From: a bacterium
GTDB lineage: Bacteria > Zhuqueibacterota > QNDG01 > JABMRT01
Assembly (NCBI GenBank): GCA_011046415.1
Contig: DSAP01000185.1
Coordinates: 1-51,337 of the forward strand
Length of the DNA: 51,337 nt
Reading direction: 5' to 3'
Below, one piece after another: positions 43,778 to 51,337 of the stretch. Under the pieces are notes generated by a model. It had not been told where the DNA came from and did no database searches. It worked only from the letters and a program-made list of their open reading frames with translations. The translations under genes were made by a program, and so were the position numbers. The stretch's first letter is position 1; every line of letters begins with the position of its first letter.

Positions 43778-45130
43778 TCATCCGCCGTCTTCGGTTTTGC
43801 GGAGGGTAAAACAAAAAGTGCTGCCTTTGCCCTCCCCGCCCGATTCCACCCAGATTTTTCCCCCGTGCCGTCCCACGATCTTCTTGCACAACGCCAGGCC
43901 GGCCCCGGTACCCGGATAATCCCGATCCGTGTGCAGACGTTTGAAAATCAGGAATATCCTTTCGAAATATTCGGGATCGATGCCGATGCCGTTGTCCCGG
44001 ATCAGGAACCGATAATCCTGTTCGCCCGTTTCCGCCCGGATATAGATCCGGGGAATCGGGGCGTCACAGAATTTGACGGCATTGTCGACCAGATGAATAA
44101 ACACCCGGTACAGCTGTTTTCTGTCGCCCATGACCGTCGGCAGGGATTCATACGATAAAGACGGTTTTCTCTCTTTGTATTTATTTCGGATCTGCACATC
44201 GACCGTCTCGACCAGTTTTGTACAGTCGACCGGTTCGAAAGGCCTGCCGTGCGTGTTTACCTGTGAAATAACACGCACATCATTGACCAGGTCCTGGATG
44301 CGAAGACCGCCCTCGACGATGAATGTCATGAAGGTGTCGGCTTCTTCGTTAAAATAGTCTTCATGACGCCGTTTGAGCAGCTGGGAATAGCTGACGATGT
44401 TGCGTATGGGTTCCTGAAGTTGATGGGAGGCGATAAAAAAGAATTGTTCCAGTTCCGCGTTGGTACGGGCCAGCTCCTCCGCCTGACGTTCCAGGGTCCG
44501 TTCCGCCTCCATGCGTTCTTCGATCTCTTTCTGAAGGGCGAGATTGAGTTCGGTCAGTTTTCGCGTCCTCTCCCGGACGCGCATCTCCAGCTCATCCCGC
44601 GGCAACAGCGCGATCCGCTCTTCTTCGAGTATCCCTTTCGGCAAATGCCTGAGTATATCGAAAGCCAGCGGAGAATCGGTGTACCGGTTCCGGATCTGCG
44701 TAAACCCCTGGACCAGGGCCTCCTCCGAACGTTCCGGGGAAACCGATACGGAGTGAAGTTCATGCAGCCGGGATAAAAGGTCCGAGAAAACCATATTGAT
44801 TGCTTCGATACGCCCGGTTTCGGGGAGTCTTTCGACATTCAATATCACCGGCTCCAGATCGACTTCGCCCCCCCGACCCGGACTGCATCCTTCAAAGAGT
44901 ATGGGATTCAGTTCAAAATATTCGGCCAGGAATGCTTCCGACACGTTATTCGCTTCGAACTCTTTGAGGTAGAGCGGGATCAGGCTGCAATAGGCTTCGG
45001 CAAGAAGCGCATCGTCTTTGGGAGAAATGGATTTCTTGCGTTTCCGTTTTCTGTTAAAACCGTGCGCAGGGAAAAGGCCCCGGCGGATCGATCCTTCCGC
45101 GTGATGGAAAAGCTGTCGCAGGACATTCAT
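43778..45130 (-). CDS. Cytoplasmic histidine kinase
   Basis: A 450-residue sensor kinase without membrane helices. About 190 N-terminal residues are not recognised. They are followed by a coiled coil rich in Arg and Glu (about 190-230), the dimerisation/phosphoacceptor helix with H236 in ASHQLQEPIRN, and an HATPase domain with HLVDNAVKF, RDNGIGID and GTGAGLALCKKIV. The ATG overlaps the stop of the upstream 7TM/DUF835 gene by 4 bases (ATGA), so both are translated together. No response regulator gene is nearby. An upstream in-frame codon at 45172 is unlikely. Confidence 0.9.
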   Translation of the reverse strand: MNVLRQLFHHAEGSIRRGLFPAHGFNRKRKRKKSISPKDDALLAEAYCSLIPLYLKEFEANNVSEAFLAEYFELNPILFEGCSPGRGGEVDLEPVILNVERLPETGRIEAINMVFSDLLSRLHELHSVSVSPERSEEALVQGFTQIRNRYTDSPLAFDILRHLPKGILEEERIALLPRDELEMRVRERTRKLTELNLALQKEIEERMEAERTLERQAEELARTNAELEQFFFIASHQLQEPIRNIVSYSQLLKRRHEDYFNEEADTFMTFIVEGGLRIQDLVNDVRVISQVNTHGRPFEPVDCTKLVETVDVQIRNKYKERKPSLSYESLPTVMGDRKQLYRVFIHLVDNAVKFCDAPIPRIYIRAETGEQDYRFLIRDNGIGIDPEYFERIFLIFKRLHTDRDYPGTGAGLALCKKIVGRHGGKIWVESGGEGKGSTFCFTLRKTEDGG

Positions 45131-46308
45131 GGAGACTCGACTCCTGTCAATGCGCCGACGAGATCCGCCCACTCTTCACGGTCGAACAATCCCGGAGAGA
45201 TGGACAGCAGGACAATCGCATCCGTTTCGGAACACAATGTAGTCAAATCCGAGAGCAAATCGCGGGTTTTTTTTAACCCGTTGACGAGTTTGATCTGATC
45301 GATGCAATCGACGAACAGGATGGGCGCTTGGGTTTGCCTGACGAACTGGGATACGATCGCGGTCAATCCGTCCAGGTCTTTCGGGGAAATCGTATCCGGT
45401 TTCCCGTCGAACGTCAGGTGGAAAACCGGCGTCTTCGCGAGCCGGTATCGCTTTCTGATTTTATCGGGTGCCAGCTTGGTGATGCACAATCCGGAACGCC
45501 GATGGGTGATCTGATCGAAAAAGACGTCATATCCCCGATCGGGCCTGACCTCCCGGATATAATAACAGCGTCCGGGAAGAAGTGAATACTTCAATGGGAC
45601 GTCCGACGGCTTCTCGGCTGAGGGAACCACGATGAATAACTTGTGTTTCAGTACGGCGTAGAAAACAGAGACCGTCCAGATGATGCTCAGGGTGGTCCCG
45701 ATCTCCGGGGTCGATTTACCCGGATCGGGCAGGATCACATTGCTCAGCGTGGCCAGCAGCAAGAAAACCGCACTGCCGAACAGGAGCGGTCTGGCCTGTT
45801 TTTTCTCGATGAGGATATTCTTCCGGATGACTCCGATCAGCAGATAGGTGGCAAAAATGTATAAAAACAGATAATAAAGGGCATAGGCGCCGACGGCCTT
45901 CCCCGGAAGGGAAGTATATCCGTAAAACATGCGATAGGGTTCCGGCAAATAGATCAGATCGGTGAATAAAAACAGGATCAGGAAGAGGACGGCGGGACCA
46001 TAGAGGATGAAACAGGTCGCATTCTTCTGAAGGATTCTTTTTCGGTCCGCAAACACCAGGACAAAATGGACCCAGAGGCTCTGCATGAAACACCATCCGA
46101 AACCGCCGGCCCGGATCAGGATCAATGCGGTTCCCTGACCGACATCGAGCCGGTGTCCGAATTCGGTGAGACACCAGATCGCCAGCGACAGGGAATACAT
46201 CGCAAAAATCCGGCTCAACAGGCTGCGCGGTATCAGGAAGAAAACATAGATCCCCAGCATGACATGGAGAACACCCGGGACCAGCGATAAAAACGCCCAT
46301 ATGGACAT
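45127..46308 (-). CDS. 7TM membrane sensor with C-terminal DUF835 domain
   Basis: A 393-residue protein. The first 230 residues have about seven hydrophobic helices of the type found at the N-terminus of some histidine kinases. The last 150 residues (from YSLLPGRCYYIRE, through GLCITKLAPDKIRKRY to the end) match the DUF835 pattern seen in sensor proteins of unknown ligand. There is no kinase domain; the adjacent coupled gene supplies one. I infer a split sensor in which this protein detects a membrane or external signal and passes it to the downstream kinase. Not proven. Confidence 0.75.
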   Translation of the reverse strand: MSIWAFLSLVPGVLHVMLGIYVFFLIPRSLLSRIFAMYSLSLAIWCLTEFGHRLDVGQGTALILIRAGGFGWCFMQSLWVHFVLVFADRKRILQKNATCFILYGPAVLFLILFLFTDLIYLPEPYRMFYGYTSLPGKAVGAYALYYLFLYIFATYLLIGVIRKNILIEKKQARPLLFGSAVFLLLATLSNVILPDPGKSTPEIGTTLSIIWTVSVFYAVLKHKLFIVVPSAEKPSDVPLKYSLLPGRCYYIREVRPDRGYDVFFDQITHRRSGLCITKLAPDKIRKRYRLAKTPVFHLTFDGKPDTISPKDLDGLTAIVSQFVRQTQAPILFVDCIDQIKLVNGLKKTRDLLSDLTTLCSETDAIVLLSISPGLFDREEWADLVGALTGVESP

Positions 46309-46494
46309 ATGCCACCCCGTCGAATGATCAAGCCGGCTTTGACGGCTTCATTGAATTTTTAAATCTGCGTGATCTCATGCGCCCCGCCTCAAAATGGTGA
46401 AAGTGCGGTAGCCCCTCGTCGCTCGCATCCAACCGCTGACCATCGCTTTGGATACCCCGAAACCCTCCCTCACGCCATTCGCGAATCTTTCAGG

Positions 46495-47694
46495 TTAAAT
46501 GACTCCCGACTCTTTTCCGACTTCCCGGAAAATATCCAGGGCGCGGTCGATCTGGGAGAAGGTATGCGTGGCGATCACCGTACACCGGATCCTGCTCTGG
46601 TTCGCGGCGACGGCCGGCCAGGAGATGGCCGAGGCGAGAATCCCCCTCTCGAACAGCAATCTGGACATCCGGATCGTCTTCTCTACATCCCCGATGATGA
46701 TCGGAATAATCTGGGTTTCACTGTTGGACAGGCTGAAACCGATTTGTTTCAATCCCTCTTTGAAACGGTGCACATTCTTCCAGAGATTGTCTCTCAACCC
46801 CGGATTGTTCCGGATGATCCTCAGCGCGGCCAGGATGCCGGCGGCCTGTTCCGGAGGCAGGGAAGAACTGAACATGAAGGGGTGCGACCGCATCCGGAGC
46901 GTCCCGAGCACATCCGGAGGACCGGTGACAAATCCCCCCATGGCCCCGAGAGCCTTACTCATCGTCCCCATCTCGAAATCAATTTCCCCCTCTACATGAA
47001 AAAATTCGGGAGTCCCCCGTCCGTTCTCGCCGATGATTCCCGTGGCGTGTGCATCGTCGACCATTACCATGGCGCCGTACCGGCGGGCCAGGGAAACGAT
47101 GTCCGGCAGGGGCGCGAAGTCGCCGTCCATGCTGAACACGCCGTCGGTGAGGATCAGTTTCCGTTTGGCCTGACTCCGCTTGAGAATCATTTCCAGATGG
47201 TTCATGTCATTGTGCTTGAACGTCTTGGTCGGCGACCGGCTGAGCCGGCAACCGTCCACCACGCTGATGTGGGACAAATAGTCCTTGATGATCAGGTTCT
47301 CGTCGTTGTCGATCGTCGGCAGTCCGAGTCCCTCGAAACTGTCCATGATGGCGGGAATGATGCCGATGTTGGCCGCGTATCCGGACTGAAAGATCAGGGC
47401 CGCGGGCTCCTTCTTGAACTCCGCGATCGCCGCTTCCAGTTCTTCCAGGATTTTCAGGTTTCCGGCGACCCATCTCGATTCGCAGGTACCGATCCCGTAC
47501 CGTTCGACGGCCTCGACGGCGGCCTTCTTCACTTCCGGATGCGTGGCGAGACCCAGATAATTGTTCGAACAGAGACAGAGATAGGGTTTCCCTCCGATGA
47601 CGATTTCGGGATACGGGATCTCATCCACGACCCGCAAGTCCGAATAAAAATCGCGGTCCTGAGCGGCTTTATGCAGTTGTCTTAAATATTCCAT
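46495..47694 (-). CDS. PLP-dependent alpha-oxoamine synthase (KBL/BioF/SPT family)
   Basis: A 399-residue fold-type I PLP enzyme. The Schiff-base lysine is K247 in GTMSKALGAMGG; D213 and H216 in DDAHATG and H142 in SHISVVDG are the expected cofactor contacts. The family condenses an amino acid with an acyl-CoA and loses CO2: 2-amino-3-ketobutyrate ligase (glycine), 8-amino-7-oxononanoate synthase (alanine) or serine palmitoyltransferase. The usual His in GNLxIHEELE is Leu here (GNLKILEELE), so assignment between subtypes is not safe. No biotin or threonine-degradation gene is adjacent. Its ATG has AGGAG 8 bases upstream and overlaps the end of the upstream membrane-protein gene by 26 bases. 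Confidence 0.88.
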   Translation of the reverse strand: MEYLRQLHKAAQDRDFYSDLRVVDEIPYPEIVIGGKPYLCLCSNNYLGLATHPEVKKAAVEAVERYGIGTCESRWVAGNLKILEELEAAIAEFKKEPAALIFQSGYAANIGIIPAIMDSFEGLGLPTIDNDENLIIKDYLSHISVVDGCRLSRSPTKTFKHNDMNHLEMILKRSQAKRKLILTDGVFSMDGDFAPLPDIVSLARRYGAMVMVDDAHATGIIGENGRGTPEFFHVEGEIDFEMGTMSKALGAMGGFVTGPPDVLGTLRMRSHPFMFSSSLPPEQAAGILAALRIIRNNPGLRDNLWKNVHRFKEGLKQIGFSLSNSETQIIPIIIGDVEKTIRMSRLLFERGILASAISWPAVAANQSRIRCTVIATHTFSQIDRALDIFREVGKESGVI

Positions 47695-48205
47695 TCCGCA
47701 GTCTCCTCTGGAGCATCCCCATCATGCAGGTCCGGGTCACGACACAGGCCGAACAGATCAGGAACACGTGTGTAAACACGTATACAACGCTGAAAACGGG
47801 ATAAACGATCGCGTAAATCGGATGGAGTTTGTACAGCCAATAAATCGGAAAGAGAATCAATGAGACCGCGACGGCGGTGGCGCCCAATTCGAGGAACCAG
47901 TTGAGCCCGGCCCCGGTTTTCTCCATTTTATTGTAGAAAAACAGACGGTAAAATACCGGGGCGAGGATGAAGCCTCCGATGGGATGGCATCCTTTGCCGG
48001 CATGGGGGCATTTCAGGTCTTCACAGCAATACGCCTCGAGGAGATTGGCGACCAGCCAGATGGCGATATAGATCAGCGAAAGCAGAGGAGCGAACCGCCA
48101 CAGAGCGATGATCACCAGGATCATGACCGTAAAAACCGGGACCATGAGTATCCAATACAACGTTTGTCTTTCACAGCGTGCACAGGGCTGTTCGCTTTTT
48201 GTCAT
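47669..48205 (-). CDS. Cys-rich small membrane protein of unknown function
   Basis: A 178-residue protein with about four hydrophobic helices (first at about residues 18-40). Cysteine groups stand out: CARC near the N-terminus, CCEDLKCPHAGKGC in the first loop and CSACVVTRTC near the end, ten or more Cys in a small protein, suggesting metal or redox chemistry. A GAGGA lies 9 bases before this ATG; an earlier start at 48271 is less likely. The 3' end overlaps the oxoamine synthase by 26 bases, so they are one transcript. No family is recognised. Confidence 0.7.
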   Translation of the reverse strand: MTKSEQPCARCERQTLYWILMVPVFTVMILVIIALWRFAPLLSLIYIAIWLVANLLEAYCCEDLKCPHAGKGCHPIGGFILAPVFYRLFFYNKMEKTGAGLNWFLELGATAVAVSLILFPIYWLYKLHPIYAIVYPVFSVVYVFTHVFLICSACVVTRTCMMGMLQRRLRNGIFKTTA

Positions 48206-48283
48206 ATGCAATCGTCCTCTCTGTTTTCGTATGGGATTTCGGGTTTCACCGGCCTCCGGCGCCATATTCATATTTTCGGAATC

Positions 48284-49156
48284 TCAATCCTTCTCGGTCT
48301 GGATCTCGAACGGATTGAGCAGCGGGCTGTAGGATGCCGCGAGACGGTCGCGGAAGGGCTCGAGCGACTGCCGGATCACCCCGGGCAGGCCGTCCGCCCA
48401 GACCAGGCGCCGGCGATCCAGTTCGAGTGCATCCATCTCGCGCACGAGTGTGCGCTGCCATCCGGTGCCGGTCTGACCGGAGGCTTTGAATGATTTCAAC
48501 TGGCAGTCGAGCCATCCCAGGGAAAGGCGGCGCACCCTGAGGATGATCTGATCCGCCCGTTCCGTACGCAACCGCTCGTTTTTCTCCGGATCCGCATCGT
48601 CCCAATCGAAATCCCCTGTATCGTGATATCCGAACAGGGGGAAATCGGGACCGTCTCCGGGATGATATCCCAGAAACGCATAATACGCCGTGATATAGAG
48701 GTACGTATATTCCCCGGGTCCCATGCCGGCATCGAGCAATGCCTCGTTACGGCGGGTGTAATATTCGGCCAGTCCGGGCAGGGCGCCGAATCCCTTCCGG
48801 ACGAGCCCCAGGATCTTCCAGAACGGCGACCCGGTCTCCCGGACATCCTTGAAATCCCGAGAAAGTTCTTCGACTCCCTCTTCCATCAGGCTTCGCGAAT
48901 CCGCCGTGTTTTCCCGCACCGAGAGGAAAGTCTCAATCCGGTCCGCGGGGATGCGCCCGTCCGCGGGGGGACAATAGTCCTCGATCCGCCCGTAACGCTC
49001 CTCGATCGCCCTCATGGTCGTCCCGGTCTCTTCGAACGATTTCACCGTATCCTTGACCAGGAAAAATCCGGTCCCGCAGAGCAGCACGAAAAGCATCAGG
49101 ATCACACCGCATCCGATGCCGCATCCGATCATCACTTTCTTGGTGGTGTCTGTCAT
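48284..49156 (-). CDS. Single-membrane-helix protein of unknown function
   Basis: A 290-residue protein. The N-terminus has one strongly hydrophobic, Cys-containing segment (VMIGCGIGCGVILMLFVLLCGTGFFL, quoted in part: residues about 8-33), then a long soluble, charged, mostly helical domain with WDD and Tyr-rich segments. It could be a membrane-anchored periplasmic or cytoplasmic protein. The ATG at 49156 is preceded by GAGGGA; a farther in-frame start at 49210 lacks one. No recognisable domain. It precedes the Cys-rich membrane protein and may be co-transcribed with it. Confidence 0.7.
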   Translation of the reverse strand: MTDTTKKVMIGCGIGCGVILMLFVLLCGTGFFLVKDTVKSFEETGTTMRAIEERYGRIEDYCPPADGRIPADRIETFLSVRENTADSRSLMEEGVEELSRDFKDVRETGSPFWKILGLVRKGFGALPGLAEYYTRRNEALLDAGMGPGEYTYLYITAYYAFLGYHPGDGPDFPLFGYHDTGDFDWDDADPEKNERLRTERADQIILRVRRLSLGWLDCQLKSFKASGQTGTGWQRTLVREMDALELDRRRLVWADGLPGVIRQSLEPFRDRLAASYSPLLNPFEIQTEKD

Positions 49157-49228
49157 ATCTCCCTCACGATGTGAACGGAATCTGTTTGTCGGACAATCCC
49201 CGCATCGCATGATTCACGGACGGGTTTT

Positions 49229-49268
49229 GGATTTCTGATTCCTGATTTCTGATTCCTGATTTGAGATT
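49229..49268. repeat. Intergenic 19-base repeat, copy 2, with internal tandem duplication
   Basis: This stretch starts with GGATTTCTGATTCCTGATT, identical to 26544-26562. It is then tandemly extended: the 14-base unit ATTTCTGATTCCTG occurs twice in a row (49231-49258), followed by a decayed third. It lies in the non-coding gap (49157-49346) between the single-helix protein and the nucleoside hydrolase remnant. Confidence 0.6.
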
Positions 49269-49346
49269 CCCGATCCGGTTTCAGCCATTTTCTCCGTTTC
49301 CCGTTCCACTTTTCCGTCCCGGAATAATCGAGGCGGTCTTTTGATC

Positions 49347-50082
49347 TCACCATTCCCGGCGCAGATTCTGTTTCAAATACCGTTCCATGATGCGACGGAT
49401 GAACTCCTCCGTATCTATCGTCATGCCGATTTCACAATTGGGGGGCCGGCTTTCATCGAGAACCGTATACCCCTCGTCGGTGACGCGCACATGCGCCTTA
49501 CGCGTGGAGAACAGCTCGGGCCAGAGCGCCATGCCCACGGCCACCACGTCGAACAGGGTCGGGTCCGGCCGGGCATACTCCTCATACAGCCACAGGGTAT
49601 ACAGGCCGCAGAGTGCATTCGTCAGCGGCGACTGCCGCATGAGAAGCCGGAGCCGGTTCGCCTCATCGAGGCGGACGAAGGTCGTGATGTCGAGTCCCGC
49701 CAGGGTCGGATTCGCCCCGGAGGAGACGAATTTCTGCGCGGCCGGGATGTCGGCGCGGACGTTCCATTCGGCGTCGATGACGGGACCGGTCGAATATCCC
49801 ATGTAAAAGGAGCCGAACATGGCGATCACCCTTTTGGCGAGTTTCAGCGCTTCGGGATCCTTCTGGATCACATCCCGCATGTTCGGAACCGGTCCGACCG
49901 TGACCAGGATGACCTCCCCGGGATATTTACGCAGATTCCGGACTCGCAAGGATCAGGGCGACCGCGAACGCATCGTCGATGTCGCCGCCCAGGTCGCAGT
50001 CGAATATGATTTTCTGTCTTCCGGACGCATGGGAAAAAACCGCCAGGCACGTTGCGCACAACAGGATCCCCCAGTGTTTCAT
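49347..50082 (-). pseudogene. Internally deleted nucleoside hydrolase
   Basis: The ATG at 50082 has an excellent ribosome site (AAGGAGG, 8 bases upstream) and starts a signal peptide (MKHWGILLCATCLAVFSHA). It is followed by IIFDCDLGGDIDDAFAV, the calcium-binding N-terminal motif of the inosine-uridine nucleoside hydrolase family. After LILASPESA a stop occurs at about 49935. In another frame the text resumes at KYPGEVILVTVGPVPNM and continues to the normal C-terminus (ending 49347). About 80-100 residues that normally link these segments are absent. A secreted nucleosidase was once encoded; the present gene should be inactive. Confidence 0.78.
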
Positions 50083-50147
50083 CTGATATGCCTCCTTGAT
50101 TCTGTCCAAGAGTGCGGGAGACTTTCTGGATATCAGTTCCCCGCCCG

Positions 50148-51337
50148 TTATTTCCGTTTCGCGTTTCCCCCCGGCCTTTCCGCACCGAACAGCCCGAGCT
50201 GTCCGTCCCCGCGCCGCCGGGACCGCCTCTTTCCGGCGGATTCGAACGCGGCCAGCGCCTCCTCGATGTCGTCGAGGAAGGCGCTCCGCGGCAGGCGGAC
50301 GGGTTGTCCCCGGAGGAACCGTTTTCCGGCATGGGTCAGGATGAGCTCGGACCGGGCGCGCGTCATGCCGACATAGAGCAGCCGGCGCTCTTCTTCGGGA
50401 TCGGACTCCCGGCCGAAAAGGCGGTAGGGAATGAGTCCCTCCTCGCAGCCCGCGATGAACACGCATTCGAATTCGAGCCCCTTGGACGCGTGCAGCGTGA
50501 GCACGGATACGGACTCGGTATCGGGACGCAGGGTGTCCTGTCCCGTCCCGATCGCGGTGGAGAGTAGGAATTTTTCCGCGTCCTCCCCGAATTCCCCGGC
50601 CAGATCGAGGAGGCGCCGGACCGCCGGCTGCGCGTTCTCGGGGATCGGGACCGACCCGCGCGCGATCAGGTCCCGGAAGAGCGCAGGGACGGATTCCCGG
50701 CCGACGCGCGACACCCAGTCCGCCCGTTCGGATTCCGGGATGCCATACCGGTCCGCCACGGGCCGGGTTAGCGGTCCGTCGCCCGCGCGGCACAACGCGC
50801 GGAACAGCGCCACGAGGGAACGGACGGGTTCCTGGTCGAAAAAAGGCCTCTCCCCGGCGGTCTGGAACGGGATGCCGTGATCCTGAAAGGCTTTCTCGAT
50901 CGCCGCGGTCTGGCGGCCGGTGCGGCAGAGCACGGCGAAATCGGACAGGCTCAAATCCGCGGTTTCATACCCCGTCGCGACCGCGCTGTCCATCGAGAAG
51001 AACCGCAGCCCGCCCATCTTCTCCTCGATGCGGCGCGCGATAAATTCGGCCTCGCTCTTGTCGGTCGCCTCGTGCCGGATACGGATCCGGAGACCCCGGT
51101 TCAATCCTTTCAGGGTTTCGGATTTCAGCGACCCGCCGCCGAGAATGCGGCGCGAGGCCGACAGGACGGTCTCCGTGCAGCGGTAACTCAGCGGGAGACG
51201 GTACACACGGGCGTCCGGATACTCCTCCTGAAACCGGCGGATATGCGAGGCGTCCGCGCCGCGGAATCCGTAGATGGCCTGATCCGGATCGCCGATGACG
51301 AAGAGATTCGATTCCGGTCCGGGCATGAGCAGCCGGA
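50148..51337 (-). CDS. UvrD/Rep-family DNA helicase, C-terminal part (runs off the edge)
   Basis: The last roughly 396 residues of a superfamily 1A helicase. Motif III (FVIGDPDQAIYGFRGA) is near the right edge of the window, followed by motif IV (LPLSYRCTETVL), motif V (SVLTLHASKGLEFECVFIAG) and motif VI (EERRLLYVGMTRARSEL). A basic tail of about 30 residues ends the protein. Motifs I, Ia and II lie beyond 51337. Such helicases unwind DNA 3'-5' in repair or replication restart. The upstream part could carry another domain; this cannot be seen. The gene precedes the nucleoside hydrolase remnant on the same strand. Confidence 0.93.
   Translation of the reverse strand, partial: RLLMPGPESNLFVIGDPDQAIYGFRGADASHIRRFQEEYPDARVYRLPLSYRCTETVLSASRRILGGGSLKSETLKGLNRGLRIRIRHEATDKSEAEFIARRIEEKMGGLRFFSMDSAVATGYETADLSLSDFAVLCRTGRQTAAIEKAFQDHGIPFQTAGERPFFDQEPVRSLVALFRALCRAGDGPLTRPVADRYGIPESERADWVSRVGRESVPALFRDLIARGSVPIPENAQPAVRRLLDLAGEFGEDAEKFLLSTAIGTGQDTLRPDTESVSVLTLHASKGLEFECVFIAGCEEGLIPYRLFGRESDPEEERRLLYVGMTRARSELILTHAGKRFLRGQPVRLPRSAFLDDIEEALAAFESAGKRRSRRRGDGQLGLFGAERPGGNAKRK

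Noticed and set aside
41187-43919. A 910-codon plus-strand open frame opposite pbpC
   Set aside because: High-GC antisense frame; pbpC on the minus strand has every expected motif in order. The plus-strand product is a composition artefact.
46309-46494. Possible small gene or tRNA between the oxoamine synthase and the 7TM sensor
   Set aside because: No cloverleaf, ribosome site or plausible short frame was found in these 186 bases.

Overview
This window is a bacterial chromosome segment from a diderm (Gram-negative) organism. The partial 16S rRNA gene at the left edge matches the standard bacterial 338 probe site exactly. The genes encode a TolC-type outer-membrane protein, an ADP-heptose (LPS core) enzyme, lipoproteins, and a MurE with the DNPR motif of meso-diaminopimelate enzymes. 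Coding sequences are GC-rich and many genes overlap by 4 bp. I cannot fix the phylum from sequence alone. The gene content fits an uncultured lineage of the FCB type, but that is a guess; the exact probe-site match argues against typical Planctomycetes and Verrucomicrobia. Region 1 (1-8.5 kb, minus strand): the 5' third of a 16S rRNA gene with two near-perfect tandem promoters; a fusion of a heptose-phosphate cytidylyltransferase with a GmhB-like phosphatase; a very large GH13 glycosidase; a TolC-family protein; and asnA with its own promoter and terminator. Region 2 (8.5-26.5 kb, minus strand): a contiguous division and cell-wall (dcw) cluster in the order mraZ-rsmH-ftsL-ftsI-murE-murF-mraY-murD-ftsW-murG-murC-murB-ftsQ-ftsA-ftsZ. 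It ends in a strong intrinsic terminator. It begins at a promoter overlapped by four direct repeats in exact 10-bp phase, which look like a MraZ operator. No ddl gene lies between murB and ftsQ. Region 3 (26.7-38.9 kb, plus strand): accessory genes. These are a ZU5-like lipoprotein, an acyltransferase paired with a zinc-ribbon membrane protein, a coiled-coil protein followed by a patatin, a group of four palindromes, an internally deleted nuclease pseudogene, an M23-like lipoprotein, a [4Fe-4S] aldo/keto reductase, an unrecognised exported protein, a DASS transporter and a Tat-exported superoxide dismutase. Three genes here carry single frameshifts. Region 4 (38.9-51.3 kb, minus strand): a BaiN-type flavoprotein, a trypsin-like lipoprotein, PbpC, a sensor pair (histidine kinase plus 7TM/DUF835 protein), a PLP-dependent oxoamine synthase overlapping a Cys-rich membrane protein, a single-TM protein of unknown function, a deleted nucleoside hydrolase, and the C-terminal part of a UvrD/Rep helicase running off the edge. 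The well-supported core is growth machinery: rRNA, septation, peptidoglycan precursor synthesis and outer envelope. The more speculative signals are the phased MraZ-type operator, the palindrome cluster, the shared intergenic repeat, the split sensor, and the two genes joined across internal deletions. I found no CRISPR array, prophage, intact transposase or complete novel defence system.
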